Shown in pieces: positions 1 to 12,300 of a DNA stretch of 64,000 bases. This DNA is from Chloranthus sessilifolius (lineage: Eukaryota > Streptophyta > Magnoliopsida > Chloranthales > Chloranthaceae). The stretch spans positions 148,881,725 through 148,945,724 of the forward strand of contig CM037588.1 in the NCBI GenBank assembly GCA_021018995.1, in the 5' to 3' direction. Under the pieces are notes generated by a model, which searched no databases, had not been told where the DNA came from, and saw only the letters and a program-made list of their open reading frames with translations. The translations under genes were made by a program, and so were the position numbers. Position 1 is the first letter of the stretch. Each line of letters opens with the position of its first letter.

Positions 1-1403
1 TTTCTTCTTTTTAATTCAGTAAGTATCCAAAAAGTTGGGTAACTTCTTCCCATTATTATTTTTCTGTTTCTTAAGTAAATCCCTTTTCTTCAATTGATTT
101 CAGATATCCTCTTGAAAATTTTCAACTTGGAAGCTTTTTGCTTCTCTATTTTTTTTTTTTTTGAATCTTAATTACGATTTTTTGATTCTGTCTCATATTT
201 CTTCATTTTCTTTCTTTTAAGTTATACCCTTTTCAGCATATCCCTTATTTATTTTCTTATACTCCTTTCACTCCCTTTTCTTCCCTTCTTTTACATTCTA
301 AGCTCTCAGAAATTGTAAGGGTTAAAGGTTGACATTTTTGGATAGTACATCTGGTTAAGGGTTTATAAGATTTTGGTATAAAGAAATTCAGTTTAGGCTT
401 CTAATATGGGTTCAAGGGATAAATATTTTCTGAGATTTTTGCTTTTTGGCTTTGACTAAATAAAAGATGGCCTTAGATCATCCTTATGATTCATAGCATG
501 AATTTCATATTGTTCTGATGTTTCTAATAAACAATTTTAGAAAAACAAATGATCATAATCATAGAATATTTGATTTAAATTTTTAGCAATATGAGATTTC
601 ATTAAAATGTAGTCAAAAAGTTCAAAGAAAATTTTGATTTGAATAGAAAGCAATCTCTCTTAGAATTGAAGAGGAATTATGGCTCAAAAGCTCACTGATT
701 TTATAAAATTTTGAAACTATAATCTAAATATTACAGTTTAAATCAAAGTATAGTTTCAAATATTCAATCTGATACAGTGTTCAAGAGAGCTAGACATGAA
801 TCGTAACTGCTCTATTGTGATGGTTGAACTTCTACTACGATGGATCGTAAAGTTTATGGATTCATAAATTTTATTTCATAACTCACATATAATGGTTAAA
901 ATTTTCTAATATCTAAAAAAAGCAAACTAAGCAAACTATTATACATAGAAGTATAGGACAATGCCTCATTGTGTAAAAATAGGGGATACTCAAAAAAAAT
1001 TTAAAATTGTCATTTTTCATACCTTAATTGTACTGCTAATGAATCAAGCTTAAATTCTACAAAATTATTCAAAAATCTCCCCCCAAAATTGGGAGAAAAT
1101 ACTTCTGGCATATCTAGATAGGAATTTGTACCATAAACAAAAAGATTAGAGACAATAATCAAAAATACATATATTATTCGAAATATTTACAGACTGTATT
1201 AAAAGAAAGAAAAATTAATTATATAAAGGATTAAACCTAGGAAAAATCTAGACATCTCCTAACTACGACACTAGCAGCAATGTCCAAGATAAAATTTTCT
1301 TCGATAAAGATCAGCCTCGGCTTCTAACTAAAATTATGCTGCCCAAAAAGTGATTCACCGTCGGCGGTGGGTGCATCCAATAGAAGATGTAAAAAAAAAT
1401 AGT
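1..1403 (-). repeat. Noncoding 3' internal region of the Athila-type element
   Basis: AT-rich sequence without a credible ORF. It is clearly homologous to about 27870-29340 and more loosely to 48185-50050, which occupy the same place (between coding part and 3' LTR) in two other elements. Shared landmarks are the pyrimidine-rich stretch near 120-300 and a run containing GTAAGGGTTAAAGGTTGA near 317. Confidence 0.7.
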
Positions 1404-1790
1404 TTACGAAGATGGAGGAGGTGGCGATGGGGGATGAGGTGTACGAGGTGGGGGAGGTTTAGGGGCTTCTGGGCTGGTGAAGAGAGAAAGGATTTCCAGA
1501 TTTAGTCGCTCCCTCTCTTCTAGGAGCACAATTACTTCTTCATAGCATCGGAGAAGGCGCTCAAATGCTTCGACCTCGAACCAACTCAATAGTTTTGCTA
1601 TGGCCAAAGTGTTGATGATGGGCGAAAACAAAAGGAATGGAATGATTTGTTTTAAAGATTTGGATGTATATTTATAACCAGTTTGGGGTAGGGATCTGAA
1701 GAGTTGCCATAAATGTGCAATATGGGCTGGCGTTGAAGAATGCGATCTGTTAGGTAGCGCCATTAATTTCGTGATTAGACATGGCTGCAC
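1404..1790 (-). CDS. Unrecognised 128-codon ORF in env position of Athila-type element
   Basis: An open frame lying 3' of integrase, the place where Athila elements often carry an env-like ORF. The middle holds a hydrophobic run (IIPFLLFSPIINTLAIAKLL) followed by a leucine/glutamate-rich segment of coiled-coil character (about residues 75-105) and a proline-rich tail of about 20 residues. I do not recognise a family. The surrounding pol is dead, so this may simply be an undamaged stretch. It could be the C-terminal fragment of a longer degraded ORF. Confidence 0.35.
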   Translation of the reverse strand: MQPCLITKLMALPNRSHSSTPAHIAHLWQLFRSLPQTGYKYTSKSLKQIIPFLLFSPIINTLAIAKLLSWFEVEAFERLLRCYEEVIVLLEERERLNLEILSLFTSPEAPKPPPPRTPHPPSPPPPSS

Positions 1791-2079
1791 AGTGTAAATC
1801 GAGGCGACACTTTGGTTATCCGAGAGTGTGCCTTTCCGATAGCTAAGAATGCACGGCTCGGACGGTACATTCTCTCATCAACTGTAATCACTACTATTTC
1901 CTATGGAAGAACTCATTCGCTATAAGGCATCATACTCACTACGATTCTTCATATCGATAGAATAATTATATGACACACCTAATTAACTTACACAAAATTT
2001 CTACGGATGAGTTGGTAGCTCGACACTGCACGAGAGTATATCAGACATACTCCAAGTCTTTTAGTGACAATGTGGTCAC

Positions 2080-3200
2080 TGTCCCTTTATCTTCTAAAGA
2101 TACTATCAGTTTGAGTCTCTGCCCATTAACCTTGAAAGTACGATTGGCCTTGGGATCTTGGATGGTTATAGCTCCATGAGGGAATGCTTCCACAACATTA
2201 AAAGGTCTATCCCAATGACTTCATAATATTCCCGGGAATAGCTTTAACCTTGAATTATATAGCCAAGCTTGTTGGCCAGGTTCGAAACTCTTCCTCAAAA
2301 TGTACTTATCATGGAATGCTTTAGTTTTGGCCTTAAAAATTTAAGAATTTTCATAAGCATCATTACAAATTTCTTCCAGTTCATTGAGTTCAAGTTTACG
2401 TTGTTCACCAGACACGTCCAACTCAAAATTTAGTGCTTTGATAGCCCATAGAGCTCTATGTTCTAATTCCACAGGTAAATGGCAAGTCCTCCCGTATATA
2501 AGCCGATAAAGAGACATGTCAATCGGTGTTTTATCGATTGTTTTGTATGCTCACAAGGCATCATTCAATCTCATGGATCAGTCTTTTCCATCAGGTTGAA
2601 CAGTCCTTTCCAGTATCTTCTTTATTTCTCAGTTAGAAACCTCAACTTGCCCACTGGTTTGTTGGTGATAGGTGTTGCGATTTTGTGAGTAACACCATAT
2701 TTTTTGAGTAATCTCTCAAAATATCTGTTGCAAAGATGGCTTCCTCCATCACTTATGATAGCTCGTGGGGTTTTAAACCATAAATATATATTCTCCCTAA
2801 TGAAAGAGACTACTATCTTTTGGTCATTTGTTCTTGTAGCTGCGGTTTCGACCCATTTTGACACATAGTCGATAGCTATAAGTATATACATGAATCTGAA
2901 TGAAGGTGGAAAGGGATCCATGAAATCTATGCCCCACACATCAAAGGGCTCTACGACTAAAATCGGTTGGAGGGTAATCATGTTCCTTCTAGACATGGCT
3001 CCTGCCTTCTGACATTAATTACAGGTCTGACAAAAATTTTGGGCATCTTTCAATAGCGATGGCCAATAAAATCCTGAATGTAGCATCTTGGCAGCCATTT
3101 TCCTTCCATCGAAGTGGTCTTCACAAGCATATGTGTGACAAAATTATAAAATATTATGGGTTTCACTATCGAGCACACATTTCCTAATTAACTGATCTTG
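2080..3200 (-). pseudogene. Integrase remnant, Athila-type
   Basis: Integrase would insert element cDNA into the chromosome. The minus strand shows in order part of the HHCC zinc-binding domain (HFDGRKM..., FCQTCN, CQKAG, about 2985-3110), the catalytic core (WGIDFMDPFP with the first Asp; IISDGGSHL with the second Asp, about 2700-2960) and a C-terminal piece ending in VNGQRLK near 2130. An in-frame stop lies in the zinc finger. A one-base shift near 2650 moves the frame just before the catalytic Glu, which is still readable in the neighbouring frame. The longest open piece is 2622-2996. Dead copy. Confidence 0.85.
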
Positions 3201-3706
3201 GCATTTCTTAAATAGGTCAGGATCCTCCCAAATATAGTATTTTATATTGGAAAAGAAAATATACCTGCCCTGATTGGATCAGGTTGGGAGAATCTTACCT
3301 GTTGTCAAATAATTACGATATTGGTGTACCATGGTACCGTTGCTTGAATGGCAAAAAGCTACTTGTCTGGGGAGGTATCGTGCAGAGATTCTTTATTGAT
3401 GGATTCAGGCATTTCAATTTTGGACAGGTGATCAGCTACCATGTTCTCAAGTCCCCTTTTATCTTTGATCTCGAAGTTGAATTCCTATAAAAGTAGGATC
3501 CACCTGATTAGTCTAGGTTTGGCATCCTTTTAGAATGTGGAATTATTAGAGAAGATGACAATCTTTGATCCCAATAGGTATTATCAGAATTTATCTAATG
3601 CACATACAACAGCTAGAAGCTCTTTCTCAGTGATGGTGTAGTTCACCTGAGCTTCAATCAAAGATCGACTTACATAATAAATTACATGGGGAACCTTGTC
3701 TTTTCG

Positions 3707-4237
3707 CTATCCTAGGACTGCACCTATTGCGTGATCAGAGGTGTCACAAATCATTTCAAAAGGTAGGGAGTAATCAGGAGGTTGGATGATTAGTGCAGAT
3801 GAAAGAAATGCTCGAAGTTTGTTAAATGCATCGAGACAAGTATCATGAAAGTCAAAAGGTGCATCATTTGCCAATAAGTGGCACAACGGTTTCGAGATTT
3901 TTGAGAAGCCTTTAATGAAGCGGTGATAGAAGCTAGCATGGCCGAGGAAAGATCGAATCTGCCGTACCGAAGTTGGTGGCTGTAGATTTGCTATCATGTC
4001 AATTTTGGCCTTGTCAACTTCTATACCTCTTTTGGAGACAATGTGTCTTAAGACTATGCCTTCTTGAACCATGAAATGGCTCTTTTTCCAACTTAGCATC
4101 AAATTAGTTTCTTCACATCTCTCTAAGATGAGGGCAAGGTGATCAAGATAAGAATCGAAAGTTTGACCGAATACTAAAAAATTATCCATAAATACTTCTA
4201 GAAACTTGTCCATTATATCATAAAATATGGCCATCAT
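3707..4237 (-). pseudogene. Reverse transcriptase C-terminal half and start of RNase H
   Basis: The open piece starts in the RT palm. The catalytic box reads FMDNFLVFG, where Athila elements normally have a DD pair, so the second catalytic Asp is Asn here (one G-to-A change). It continues with the thumb/connection motifs LRHIVSKRGIEVD, IRSFLGHASFYHRFIKGFS and ISKPLCHLL, then the beginning of RNase H (MICDTSDHAIGAVLG). RNase H decays beyond 3707, with recognisable pieces to about 3490. The lost Asp alone would inactivate the enzyme. Confidence 0.88.
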
Positions 4238-4495
4238 GCATCTTTAGAATGTTGTTGGGGCATTGCATAACCCAAAGGGCATACGATGATAAGCAAATGT
4301 CCCAAAAGGACACATCAAGGTAGTCTTCTCTTGATCTTTCGAGTACACCGAAACTTGATTATACCCTGAATATTCATCTAGAAAGCAAAAATATTTTTGA
4401 CCAGCAAGTTTTTCCAAAATTTAATCAATAAAGGGTAGTGGAAAATGATCCTTGCGAGTCATTAAGTTGAGTTTTCGATAGTCAACACATACACG

Positions 4496-4993
4496 TCATC
4501 CTGTAGTTTTGCGTAATGGTGCCAACTCATCTGCTGCATTTTTCTTGACAGTAATCATAGATTTCTTTGGGACTACCTGGATGGGACTCACCCACTCACT
4601 ATTAGAAATTGGGTAAATAATACCTGCGTCTAGTAGTTTCATGATTTCTTTTTGAACAACTTCCCTCATATTTGGGTTTAATCGTCGCTGAATTTCTCGT
4701 GAAGTCTTGGCATTGTCCTCTAAATGAATCTGATGCATACATATCGAGGGATCAAGCCCTTTAAGGTCAACGACAGTCCACCCTTTTGCACACTTATATT
4801 TCACAAGTGTGGCCACCAACTTTCTCTCTTGTTCCCTGTTAAAAGTAGATGAAATTATTACTATGAGAGTTTCGTTAGGCTTAAAAAAAGTGTATTTAAG
4901 GGTGTCAGGAAGTAGTTTCAAATCTAAAGATGGTGGTTTTTCGATGGATGGTTGTAACGGTTCACTGGAAGTGACGGGTAAAGGTTCTATCAA
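4496..4993 (-). pseudogene. Protease-RT linker and RT N-terminal half
   Basis: The open piece holds the typical entry into Athila RT: LKYTFFKPNETLIVIIS, then GLDPSICMHQIHLEDNAK, RRLNPNMREVVQKEI and LLDAGIIYPISNSEWVSPIQVVPKK (fingers domain). A stop ends the frame near 4496. The next RT motifs continue in pieces toward 4238 (including the fragment around 4260-4320 that encodes the PFG-type palm motif). It belongs to the same pol as the protease upstream and the RT piece downstream. Confidence 0.85.
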
Positions 4994-5233
4994 TGGCTTC
5001 CAAGTTCTAGATTGGGAATCTGGGAAAGATGTGTCCAGTAGATAAGTCAGCTACTCAAATTGTTGTCCAAACTCCCCCAAGTTTGTATACCAAAGTGCAG
5101 TTTGAAGCACATCCTTAGATAATACTAGAGGCAATGCTTCTTCTACCAATTCTTCAATTTCATCTATGCTGAAGCATTCCTCGTCATCGATTGAAGCCAT
5201 ATGATTGTCTGCTGAGAAGACATTTAACTGAAT

Positions 5234-5605
5234 TCACATATCTCCAAAAGAAACTTCTATCACCCCAATTTTATAGTTTATGCACGCATTGACCATGGCA
5301 AAAAATGGTCTACCGAGTATAACGGGAATTTGTGTTGGAGATTTCAAACTTGGTTCCATGTCTAAGACCAGAAAATTGACAAGAAAAACAAATTTATTGG
5401 CCCCATATCCTCGAGTAGGCCTCATATCCTCGAGTCCCAGTTTTTCATAGACAGAGTATGGTAGTAGATTAACGCTAGCTCCCAGATCCAGGAGTTCTTT
5501 GTTTATTGCATGATTGCCTATAATACATGGAACTGTGGACACTCTAGGATCCTTAAGCTTGGGCGGAGTTCTAGCTTGCAAGACTGAGATTATTTGCTCA
5601 GTCAA
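5234..5605 (-). pseudogene. Retroviral-type aspartic protease, Athila-type
   Basis: The protease would process the Gag-Pol polyprotein. The open piece contains the active-site region LLDLGASVNLLPYSVYEKLGL, where D-L-G replaces the usual DTG/DSG, and the second conserved stretch IPVILGRPFFAMVNACIN with the family's ILGRPF motif. The preceding segment TPPKLKDPRVSTVPCIIGN is typical of the Athila Gag-Pro junction. The reading frame is cut off from gag by stops upstream (5606-5640) and from RT by about 240 bp of broken sequence. Confidence 0.87.
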
Positions 5606-6440
5606 GAAAACTTTTTACGAGACATTATTTCACCATTTTTATTTTTGCGTGCACATCTATTTCAGAAATCGCGCATAGGCTGGGACTTGCTTGATTGCCT
5701 CCAGGAGGGGCAAGTTAATCTTCACTTCTTTTAAGATTTCGGTGATTTCTTCTAATTTTTTGGGATTTTTATCAAAAGGTTGCAATGCACTAAAGGCATT
5801 AGGAAATGGTAACTTAGGTACATAAGGTACCTCGATTATAGATTTGGGTGCACTATCTTTATTATTATTTTTTTGATTTTCTTTGTCTAATTTTTTTTTA
5901 TTTTTCTGGCAGTGGGACTTCCTCTATGACTTCCTTTTCTTTGTCTTCGGACTCAGGGATGACTACTGTTGTAGGCATCTCAACCCTATTGTCAACAGTT
6001 CTGCCTCATCTTAAGGTTTGAATAGCTTGAATGTGAGACATGGAAATTGGTGTATTTCCCTCACTGGCTTGCCCTCTCAAGTTGTTCACTATTAGTGGAC
6101 ACACTTGGTTATTTTCTTTCTCCACCCATTGTGTAGCTAGTTGTCCAATTTGAGTTTCTAGGTTTGTAATGGATTGAGTACAGGAATATAAGTCCTGGGA
6201 GATTTGGGAAAGTCGAGATAGCTCCTTAGAACGTTGATGCGCCTATTGCTGTAGGTCTTGGTGGATTTGAACAAGAGCATCATTATCTCCCTTGGGTTGT
6301 TGGTCAAAAGATTGATTTGAGGCATATACATGTTGAAAGTTCTGAGGATATTGTGGGTATGCATAAGATAATTCTTGTTGATTTACCCATGGGAAGTCAT
6401 AGTAGTTTCCCGGCTGAGGTTTATAGGATTTCTCCTAACT
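5606..6440 (-). pseudogene. gag remnant (C-terminal part), Athila-type
   Basis: No long open frame. Translated pieces on the minus strand match the known C-terminal Athila Gag pattern: a stretch resembling SITNLETQIGQLATQWVE near 6120-6180, followed by a linker, then short lysine/glutamate-rich segments before the protease. The homologous gag remnant in the second Athila copy is at 29471-30180. The N-terminal gag between 6440 and the PBS is not readable. Confidence 0.6.
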
Positions 6441-6581
6441 ACCCCAATGAGAAACAAAGACTTGCTCTATTCCTATTAGATAAAAGGGGGTAGTCAAGTA
6501 TTCCATCGGGACATAAGTTGATTGGTAACTCGGTCAAAATGAGTTGTTGTGGCCTTGCATGACTGTCTACTTATTATCTAT

Positions 6582-6613
6582 TATTATATATATATATAGA
6601 GAGAGAGAGAGAA
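6582..6613. repeat. (AT)n(GA)n microsatellite
   Basis: An uninterrupted TA run passes directly into a GA run at about 6598-6613, inside the 5' leader of the Athila-type element. Confidence 0.9.
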
Positions 6614-6779
6614 GACAAATCTAAGCCTCTTGTCAGTAGAAGTGTTGGGACTTTCGACTTACTGCTCCGAATGAATCAGCAACGATTTAACAAGTGATCA
6701 AAGAAAATTAAAAAGAGAAAGACAAATTTTGGTTTTCAGAATACCACGAAAATATATAGAGAATAAAAACTGCTTTAGC

Positions 6780-6792
6780 GACAACGACGCCA
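6780..6792 (-). promoter_or_regulatory. Primer binding site, tRNA-Asp type (mutated)
   Basis: The minus strand reads TGGCGTCGTTGTC six bases downstream of the LTR end. It differs at a few bases from TGGCGCCGTTGCC, the complement of the 3' end of plant tRNA-Asp used by Athila-type elements. It fixes the LTR boundary at 6799 and the direction of the element. Confidence 0.75.
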
Positions 6793-6798
6793 AAAACT

Positions 6799-7578
6799 TG
6801 ATGTGCACTAAATTCGTACTAAAGTCTTAACCTATTGGAAGCGCATATTGGAAATTGTAGCAGTAGTATAGGATCGTTCCCACGAGGAAATGATTATCTC
6901 ATATATTCTCTTCTTATGAAAATTTATATTTGTCTTTTAAGATTCTAAATTATGGGAGAAATATGAATAAAATAGTGATTTGCTTAAACTAATTATAGAA
7001 AATAAATCTAAATCCTCCTTCTTCTAGATTATGATCGTAAATCACAATCCTTCAGTGTTATGATATTTATAAATTTAAAGTACCGTTACACCGTATTGCA
7101 GTCTTCTAGAATTTGGGCATCAATCAAATACTAAAATTATTTAACACAAATTTAATCTAATCACCAATCCTCCTAAAATTTGGGCGTCAATCAAACTCAA
7201 GAAAATTGAAGATGGAAAAGTACAAATCGTTACACTAATTTTCAAATTCTCAATCTGAGTTATCAACTCAAATAAAAAACTTTTAGATATTTACAAACAG
7301 GGAAAGTGCGTAAAATAAATCTAAACTAGAAAGCAATAAAAAGATCTTTCATCCCTCAGTCATAGACGTCAATTGCTCCTAAGAAACTACATATACTCTA
7401 CTCTAATCTTTCAGCTCCCAATTGTATTCATCAATTGCTCTTGAGAAACCTTGGATATCTAAACTAAACTAAACTAAAGTTGATCGGAAGAAAACTCAAC
7501 CTCAGTCATCAATTGATGTTGAGAGTACCTTCAATCATTCTTCTCCTATGTCGAGCTCTCTTATTTATAGATCAAAAG
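6799..7578 (-). repeat. 5' LTR of Athila-type element, truncated
   Basis: The LTR begins (plus orientation) with TGATGTGC next to the PBS and aligns along its whole visible length with the second copy at 19405-20175. On the minus strand a TATA-like CTATAAATAA lies near 7560-7570, just before the break. After 7578 the homology to the other LTR stops and family C starts, so the U3 end is missing. Confidence 0.75.
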
Positions 7579-9339
7579 TGTTGGTGCACGCTTCTTCTGG
7601 GTTCCTCTCGATTCCCGTTGAATAAGTGGCTTCTAATTCTGTCCTGTTGGACTCTAGTGATGCGGTGTATGTGATAAGGTGGGGATAAATAACAATAGGA
7701 GGAATTTTCTAGGATGATTCCTAGTTGATCTGTGATCGCCAGCTGTAGATATTTATCGACGTTGCAACACGTCAATGATCACGCATTTAAGCGGGAGTGG
7801 ATTACTTCTATACTGAATCGTCTGCCTACAAACGCCAGCACCAGTGTCCTCTTCTAATTAGATAGTTTCAACTTTCTTTTTAGTTTTCCTTATTATGGTT
7901 ATGGTCGATTTAGATTCTCTTTTTTTGCTGTTAATTATGATTAGGTGAGCTTATTATGATAGGTTATTTTAGTCTCCTGATGCTATCAAGAGTTCAATCA
8001 TTTTTAGTTTCTGGATATCATTAGGAGTCCAATTAATATCAAAGTCCTGGTACTACTAAGAGTCCAATCAATTCCAGTCTCCTACTGGTACTAGGAATGC
8101 ATGTGTATCAGTTCCAATAAATTTTCAATTAAATAAAAGAGTCCAATTATATCAAAATTCTAGATAGAGCAGGTATGCTAATTTTATTATAATTCTAGAT
8201 AAGCAGATGTATCAATTGTACAATAATCCCAACTAAAGCACTTAAGGTAATCTTACTAACATTCTAATTTGAAGAAAATAAAGACTAATCTTTTTTTGGA
8301 TTTTTGATTGAAGCAATAAATCAATTTACTAAAATAGAAATAAATGCTCGAGGCAATAAAACTAACTCTTTTTTTAGAATCGTAATCTACGGATCAATCA
8401 TGGTAAAAATCTAACTAATAATAAATGACTTAACTTTCCTAAATTCTGGTTGAGATAATAAATTGACTGAACTAGAAGACTAAATTAAATCAAAGTAAAT
8501 AATAATATGAAGGCCTATTTGATGCAATTAGTCAATTATATTGAGATAGAGAAACTAACTATAACTAACTAGTTAACCCTAAACAATCTAAAAAAAAAGG
8601 GGGGTTGGGCCCGCCATGCTAAGGAGGATTGGCCTCATTCCCGAGTACCCTCCGTAAGCTCCCGTGGGCAAATCGGATGGCTGAGATAAAAGATAGGTCG
8701 ATAGTTAAATAATAAAAGGGGGATTTTTAGAATTAAATTCGAAATTATAATAAGAAATTAGATTGAAAAACTAAAGTTATGAACTGAAATTTATATTTTT
8801 AGATTTTTGACAGTATGAAAATATATAATTAAATTATAGATTAAAATTTTAGGACTGAATTCAGGTCCGAAATCAGAAAAATCAGGCTGTATGATTAAGG
8901 ACTAATTTTGAACTCTGAGAGTCAGAACTAGAAATTAATGATAGGACTATAGATTAAAATTTTACAGTAGAATCAGAGCACAAGGTCGGTATATCGGACC
9001 GCCAGATTAAGGACCAGTTCTAGAAACCAAGGACTAGAACCGGATATAGAGAATTTCGGTCCGAAGAAGGTGCTACGGTCTAAAAATTAGAAATATAATC
9101 GATTAATTAAACTGAGGGGAAATTCTAAGTCTAAAGCAAAATTAAATTCTTACCTAGGGTCGGGGCCGTGGAGAGGAATTATTGAAGATTCGGGGGTATG
9201 AATCTTGACATCATGACTAATTTGCTCTATGGGCATGTCCTCGGAGTTCTTTGGTTTCGAAGTCCCAAAAAAGTTTCGTTCTCTCTTAAAATTGCTAGCC
9301 TCTCGTGTTGTGTGTGTCGAATTTAAAAAAAATCTTTTA

Positions 9340-9780
9340 TAGGTTTTCCTTCAATTACGCGCCTATTTTAGGGCATTTAATTGAATTGCGCGCCATTTTT
9401 CTAGCGTTTAATCGCCTTGAGCCGGTCACCGACTCAGTGAGCGACCGACTGAATTACTCAGCGGGTTTCCTAGTCCTAACGAAATTAGGACTAATTACGC
9501 GCGTGATGGGACGTGCATAATCTAATTAAGTGTGTTATCTGAAGCGCTTAATCGAGGAAACGTAGGGGTCAAGGGTAGGAGACTAGGTCGGGCGTAGGCC
9601 AATTGCGCACTGGTTCTGTAGCGTTCAATCTGATCATGCATCCGATTCCAGGCGCGTAATCGAGTCTCGAAACGGTTTGTGAAAGGAAGTTTGGTCTGAA
9701 AGGGGACTGATCGCGCGCTTGTGGTTCTGCATGTGATCAAATTATGTGCAGGTTTTCAGGCGCTTAATTCAGGGTTGTCC
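9340..9780 (+). repeat. GCGC/AATT-rich word block I (family C copy 1)
   Basis: Words such as ATTACGCGC, ATTGCGCGC and GCGTAATC recur every 20-40 bases. The matching block in copy 3 is at 54640-55090, where CACCGACTCAGTGAGCGACCG is shared almost exactly (9427 and 54738). No ORF is supported. Confidence 0.55.
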
Positions 9781-9998
9781 GGGTATGGTCTCAAGAATGG
9801 AATGCGAGACTATTATTTTAGTCTGCATTCCGAATATATACTATTGCTTAGTATATAGCCTCCCTACGTTGGGATTTGAGCCACAAAGCTATTGTTTCAG
9901 CCTGTGTTCAGCCATGTACAGTTGCATGGTCTCATGTCGAGGGTTAAAAGGGTCAAGGGTTGACCAAATAAATTCGTGTACTCTGAGAGGGCGAAATG

Positions 9999-10069
9999 GG
10001 GGTGTCTATAGATGCCCCTCTTCGGCGCGCTCTTGCAAAGTAAGAACGCATCAAAGAAGTAGACACCCC
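9999..10069. repeat. Conserved inverted repeat GGGGTGTCTA/TAGACACCCC
   Basis: Ten-base perfect arms enclose about 51 bp. The same structure sits at 55543-55613 and, inverted with slightly shorter arms, at 18928-18996. The arms are retained in all three family C copies. Confidence 0.8.
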
Positions 10070-11329
10070 TCATTCGAGGTGCCTTCCCGTTTCTTAGGAA
10101 TTAACAAATGTGAATTGGTGATACTGACATGACAAGCTTGACTTTCTTATCTATCAGTACAAGCTAAAATGGAGCATTTAAAGGGCAAATGATAGCTATC
10201 GAAGGGCATATTTCGGGTCTGTGGGTGCATGGCGCATCACGTGGCATGGTGCGAGCTAATAGAGGGATTTTATGCAATTGGGGTACTGGGGCATCAATCA
10301 AATGTCCAAAACAAGGTCCAGAGACCGATAATAAAGAAAAGAAATAGTATGTAGTGTCGAAAGCTTTTGCAAGTCATGTCAGATCGGGCGCGTCATTGCT
10401 CACACCAATGCACGTCAGGCATTTCGTTTCCAATAGGCATTTATAAGTTCTTAGATTGAGTATACTCATTGTTTGGCTTCCCAGGGGAATGGTTGATTTA
10501 GGGTGGTAATTGAGGTAAATTTTATGAAGTGAGCTCAGTTGAATTTTGCGCAATGGCATATGCGCTTGATTCATCTGGAGTCTTTTTTTTTTGCATCTGA
10601 ACAAGTGATCCTGCACAGTGGCATATGTGCTTGATTTCGAGTTCAGAGGGCTTTGGGATTTAAAAGTCAAAGCTAAGTATAGTTGGTTGTGGCATTTAGA
10701 GATAGGTGAGTCGGGTTTATGTATTTTGTTTATTTTGTTCTTTTTTTTTTCTTTTTTTGCTCTTTTTTTTACAAGTAAGAGAAGAAAGATTTTTAAAATA
10801 AAAGATTTTAGAATAAGGGGTTTTGAAATTTTGGAAATTTTAACTTAAGATCGATTCAGTGGTAAAACGACAGAAAACGTGGCTTCCGAGATGTCACTGA
10901 GCAGATCCACCGGTACGAGACTTGTGGACCCGACCGTTTATGTGGTTGTCAAGATGACACTTGGCATGTCGGATACTCCATCTAACCTTCTCGATGAATA
11001 CTGATGATTGTCTCTTATGGGAGGACTACAGTAACTCGCGAGATGAGAGAGATGAGTTTTGAAAACATTTTGACTTAATCATAGATAATTACGATTTAGA
11101 AGAAATATCAAGTAATTGAAAAGGGGGTAATACTTACCTGGGGGTGATACTTACCTAAATTGTGCGGTGAGAACTTGGGAATATTGTAGCGGTGGTACTT
11201 TGGCAGCATTGTAGCGTCACGACGGAACTACCTGTTGGCTATCATTGTAATGAAATGTTTCGGGTGTAATGTGGTAGTAGGGTAGCATTTTTTTTTTCTT
11301 TTTTTTTGCTTGTTGCTTAAGCGGTGGTT

Positions 11330-11850
11330 GGCGGTTGTTGGCGTGATGTCGCGATGGGGCCTTGGTGATCGTAGTGGTACCGCAATGGGACTTGGCAGTA
11401 GTGAAATGCGATGGGACATAGGAGTAGTTCCATGTCTTCCTGCCTTTCTATTGCAGTGATGCCTGGTAGGTTTGTGGCAGGCACTTCGGGAGGAGGCTCT
11501 TTGTTTCAACGATGGTACATGCTTGTGCTTTCTCCCTCTTCTTTTAGTGCGACCGGTGTTGTGAATGATTTTTTTTTGGGTAGTGGTGTCCGCGATGGGA
11601 AATTAGCTAAGCGTTATGCTGGGTAGGGTGTTCATGTGGCAAGAGTGTCTAGTTTCTTTCTTTGGCAGATCTTGGGTTCTGGTGAGATTATGTAGTAGTT
11701 GCATTGTGATTGACTTAGTTTTTTTTGTTGTTTGGTGTATTTGCATTTTTGGGAGATTTATTTTTGGCTTTTCGCGATGGGCCATGAGGGCATGGCTACA
11801 ATGTTGCGATGGGATGACAACGAGTGACGGTCCCTTTTTCACTCTGAATG
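11330..11850 (+). repeat. Block of scattered GCGATGGGA words (copy 1)
   Basis: The nonamer or close variants occur repeatedly (for example near 11350, 11410, 11594, 11775, 11806). The same word family appears in copy 3 (56660-57250) and on the minus strand in copy 2 (16860-18130). ORFs here are short and overlap on both strands, so I do not call a gene. Confidence 0.6.
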
Positions 11851-12290
11851 GCTCATGAGGCTATGCCATGGGGCAAAGGGGACTCTCGCTCGAGAAGGGG
11901 TAAATTTTGGGCAAAATCAGGAATTAAGCACCTGATATCAGCCGCTTAAACTGATCATGCGCCTGATTCCAGGCGTGCGATTCAGGGTCTAAAGGAAGTA
12001 TTTACACGTGTAAGTTAACGTGTGATTGGATTGCGCACTCTAATACTAGCGTGTGACTTAAGCGTCACCCAGTCAGTGTACGGGTGATCTTTCGAATTGC
12101 GTGATAAAAGTGAGTCGTTTAATCAGATTGCGCGGTCTGTAGCAAGCGCGGGATTGGAAGGTTGCGTCGACTGCGCGGGCATCGCTTTAATTGCACACAG
12201 AATTTAGGCGCGTGTTTTGGATTGAGTGCCACATGTGTAGCGCGTGATTAAGTTAAGCACGTGTTTTCATGTGCGTGATTAGGGCCATAC

Positions 12291-12300
12291 TCTATATAAG
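12291..12300 (+). promoter_or_regulatory. TATA box of family C transcription unit (copy 1)
   Basis: TCTATATAAG follows GCGC word block II (11930-12290). About 10 bp downstream comes TCTTCATTT, which is also found below the TATA boxes at 57791 and 60215. The shared spacing supports a real core promoter in the ancestor. Confidence 0.65.

Larger units (their letters stand above)
1..7578 (-). mobile_element. Athila-type Ty3-gypsy element, decayed; left end outside window
   Basis: Read on the minus strand from the right, the order is a truncated 5' LTR (6799-7578), a tRNA-Asp-type primer binding site, a gag remnant, aspartic protease, reverse transcriptase, RNase H, integrase, an env-position ORF and a long noncoding 3' part that runs off the left edge. 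The RT form FMDNFLVFG and the PBS type point to the Athila lineage of Ty3-gypsy. Every coding part is broken by stops or frameshifts, so the copy is dead. The 5' LTR is cut at 7578, where family C copy 1 begins with TGTTGGTGC. The 3' LTR and target-site duplication are not visible. Confidence 0.85.

Noticed and set aside
1404-1790. Envelope glycoprotein call for the env-position ORF
   Set aside because: There is a hydrophobic segment, but no signal peptide, no cysteine pattern and no recognisable family.
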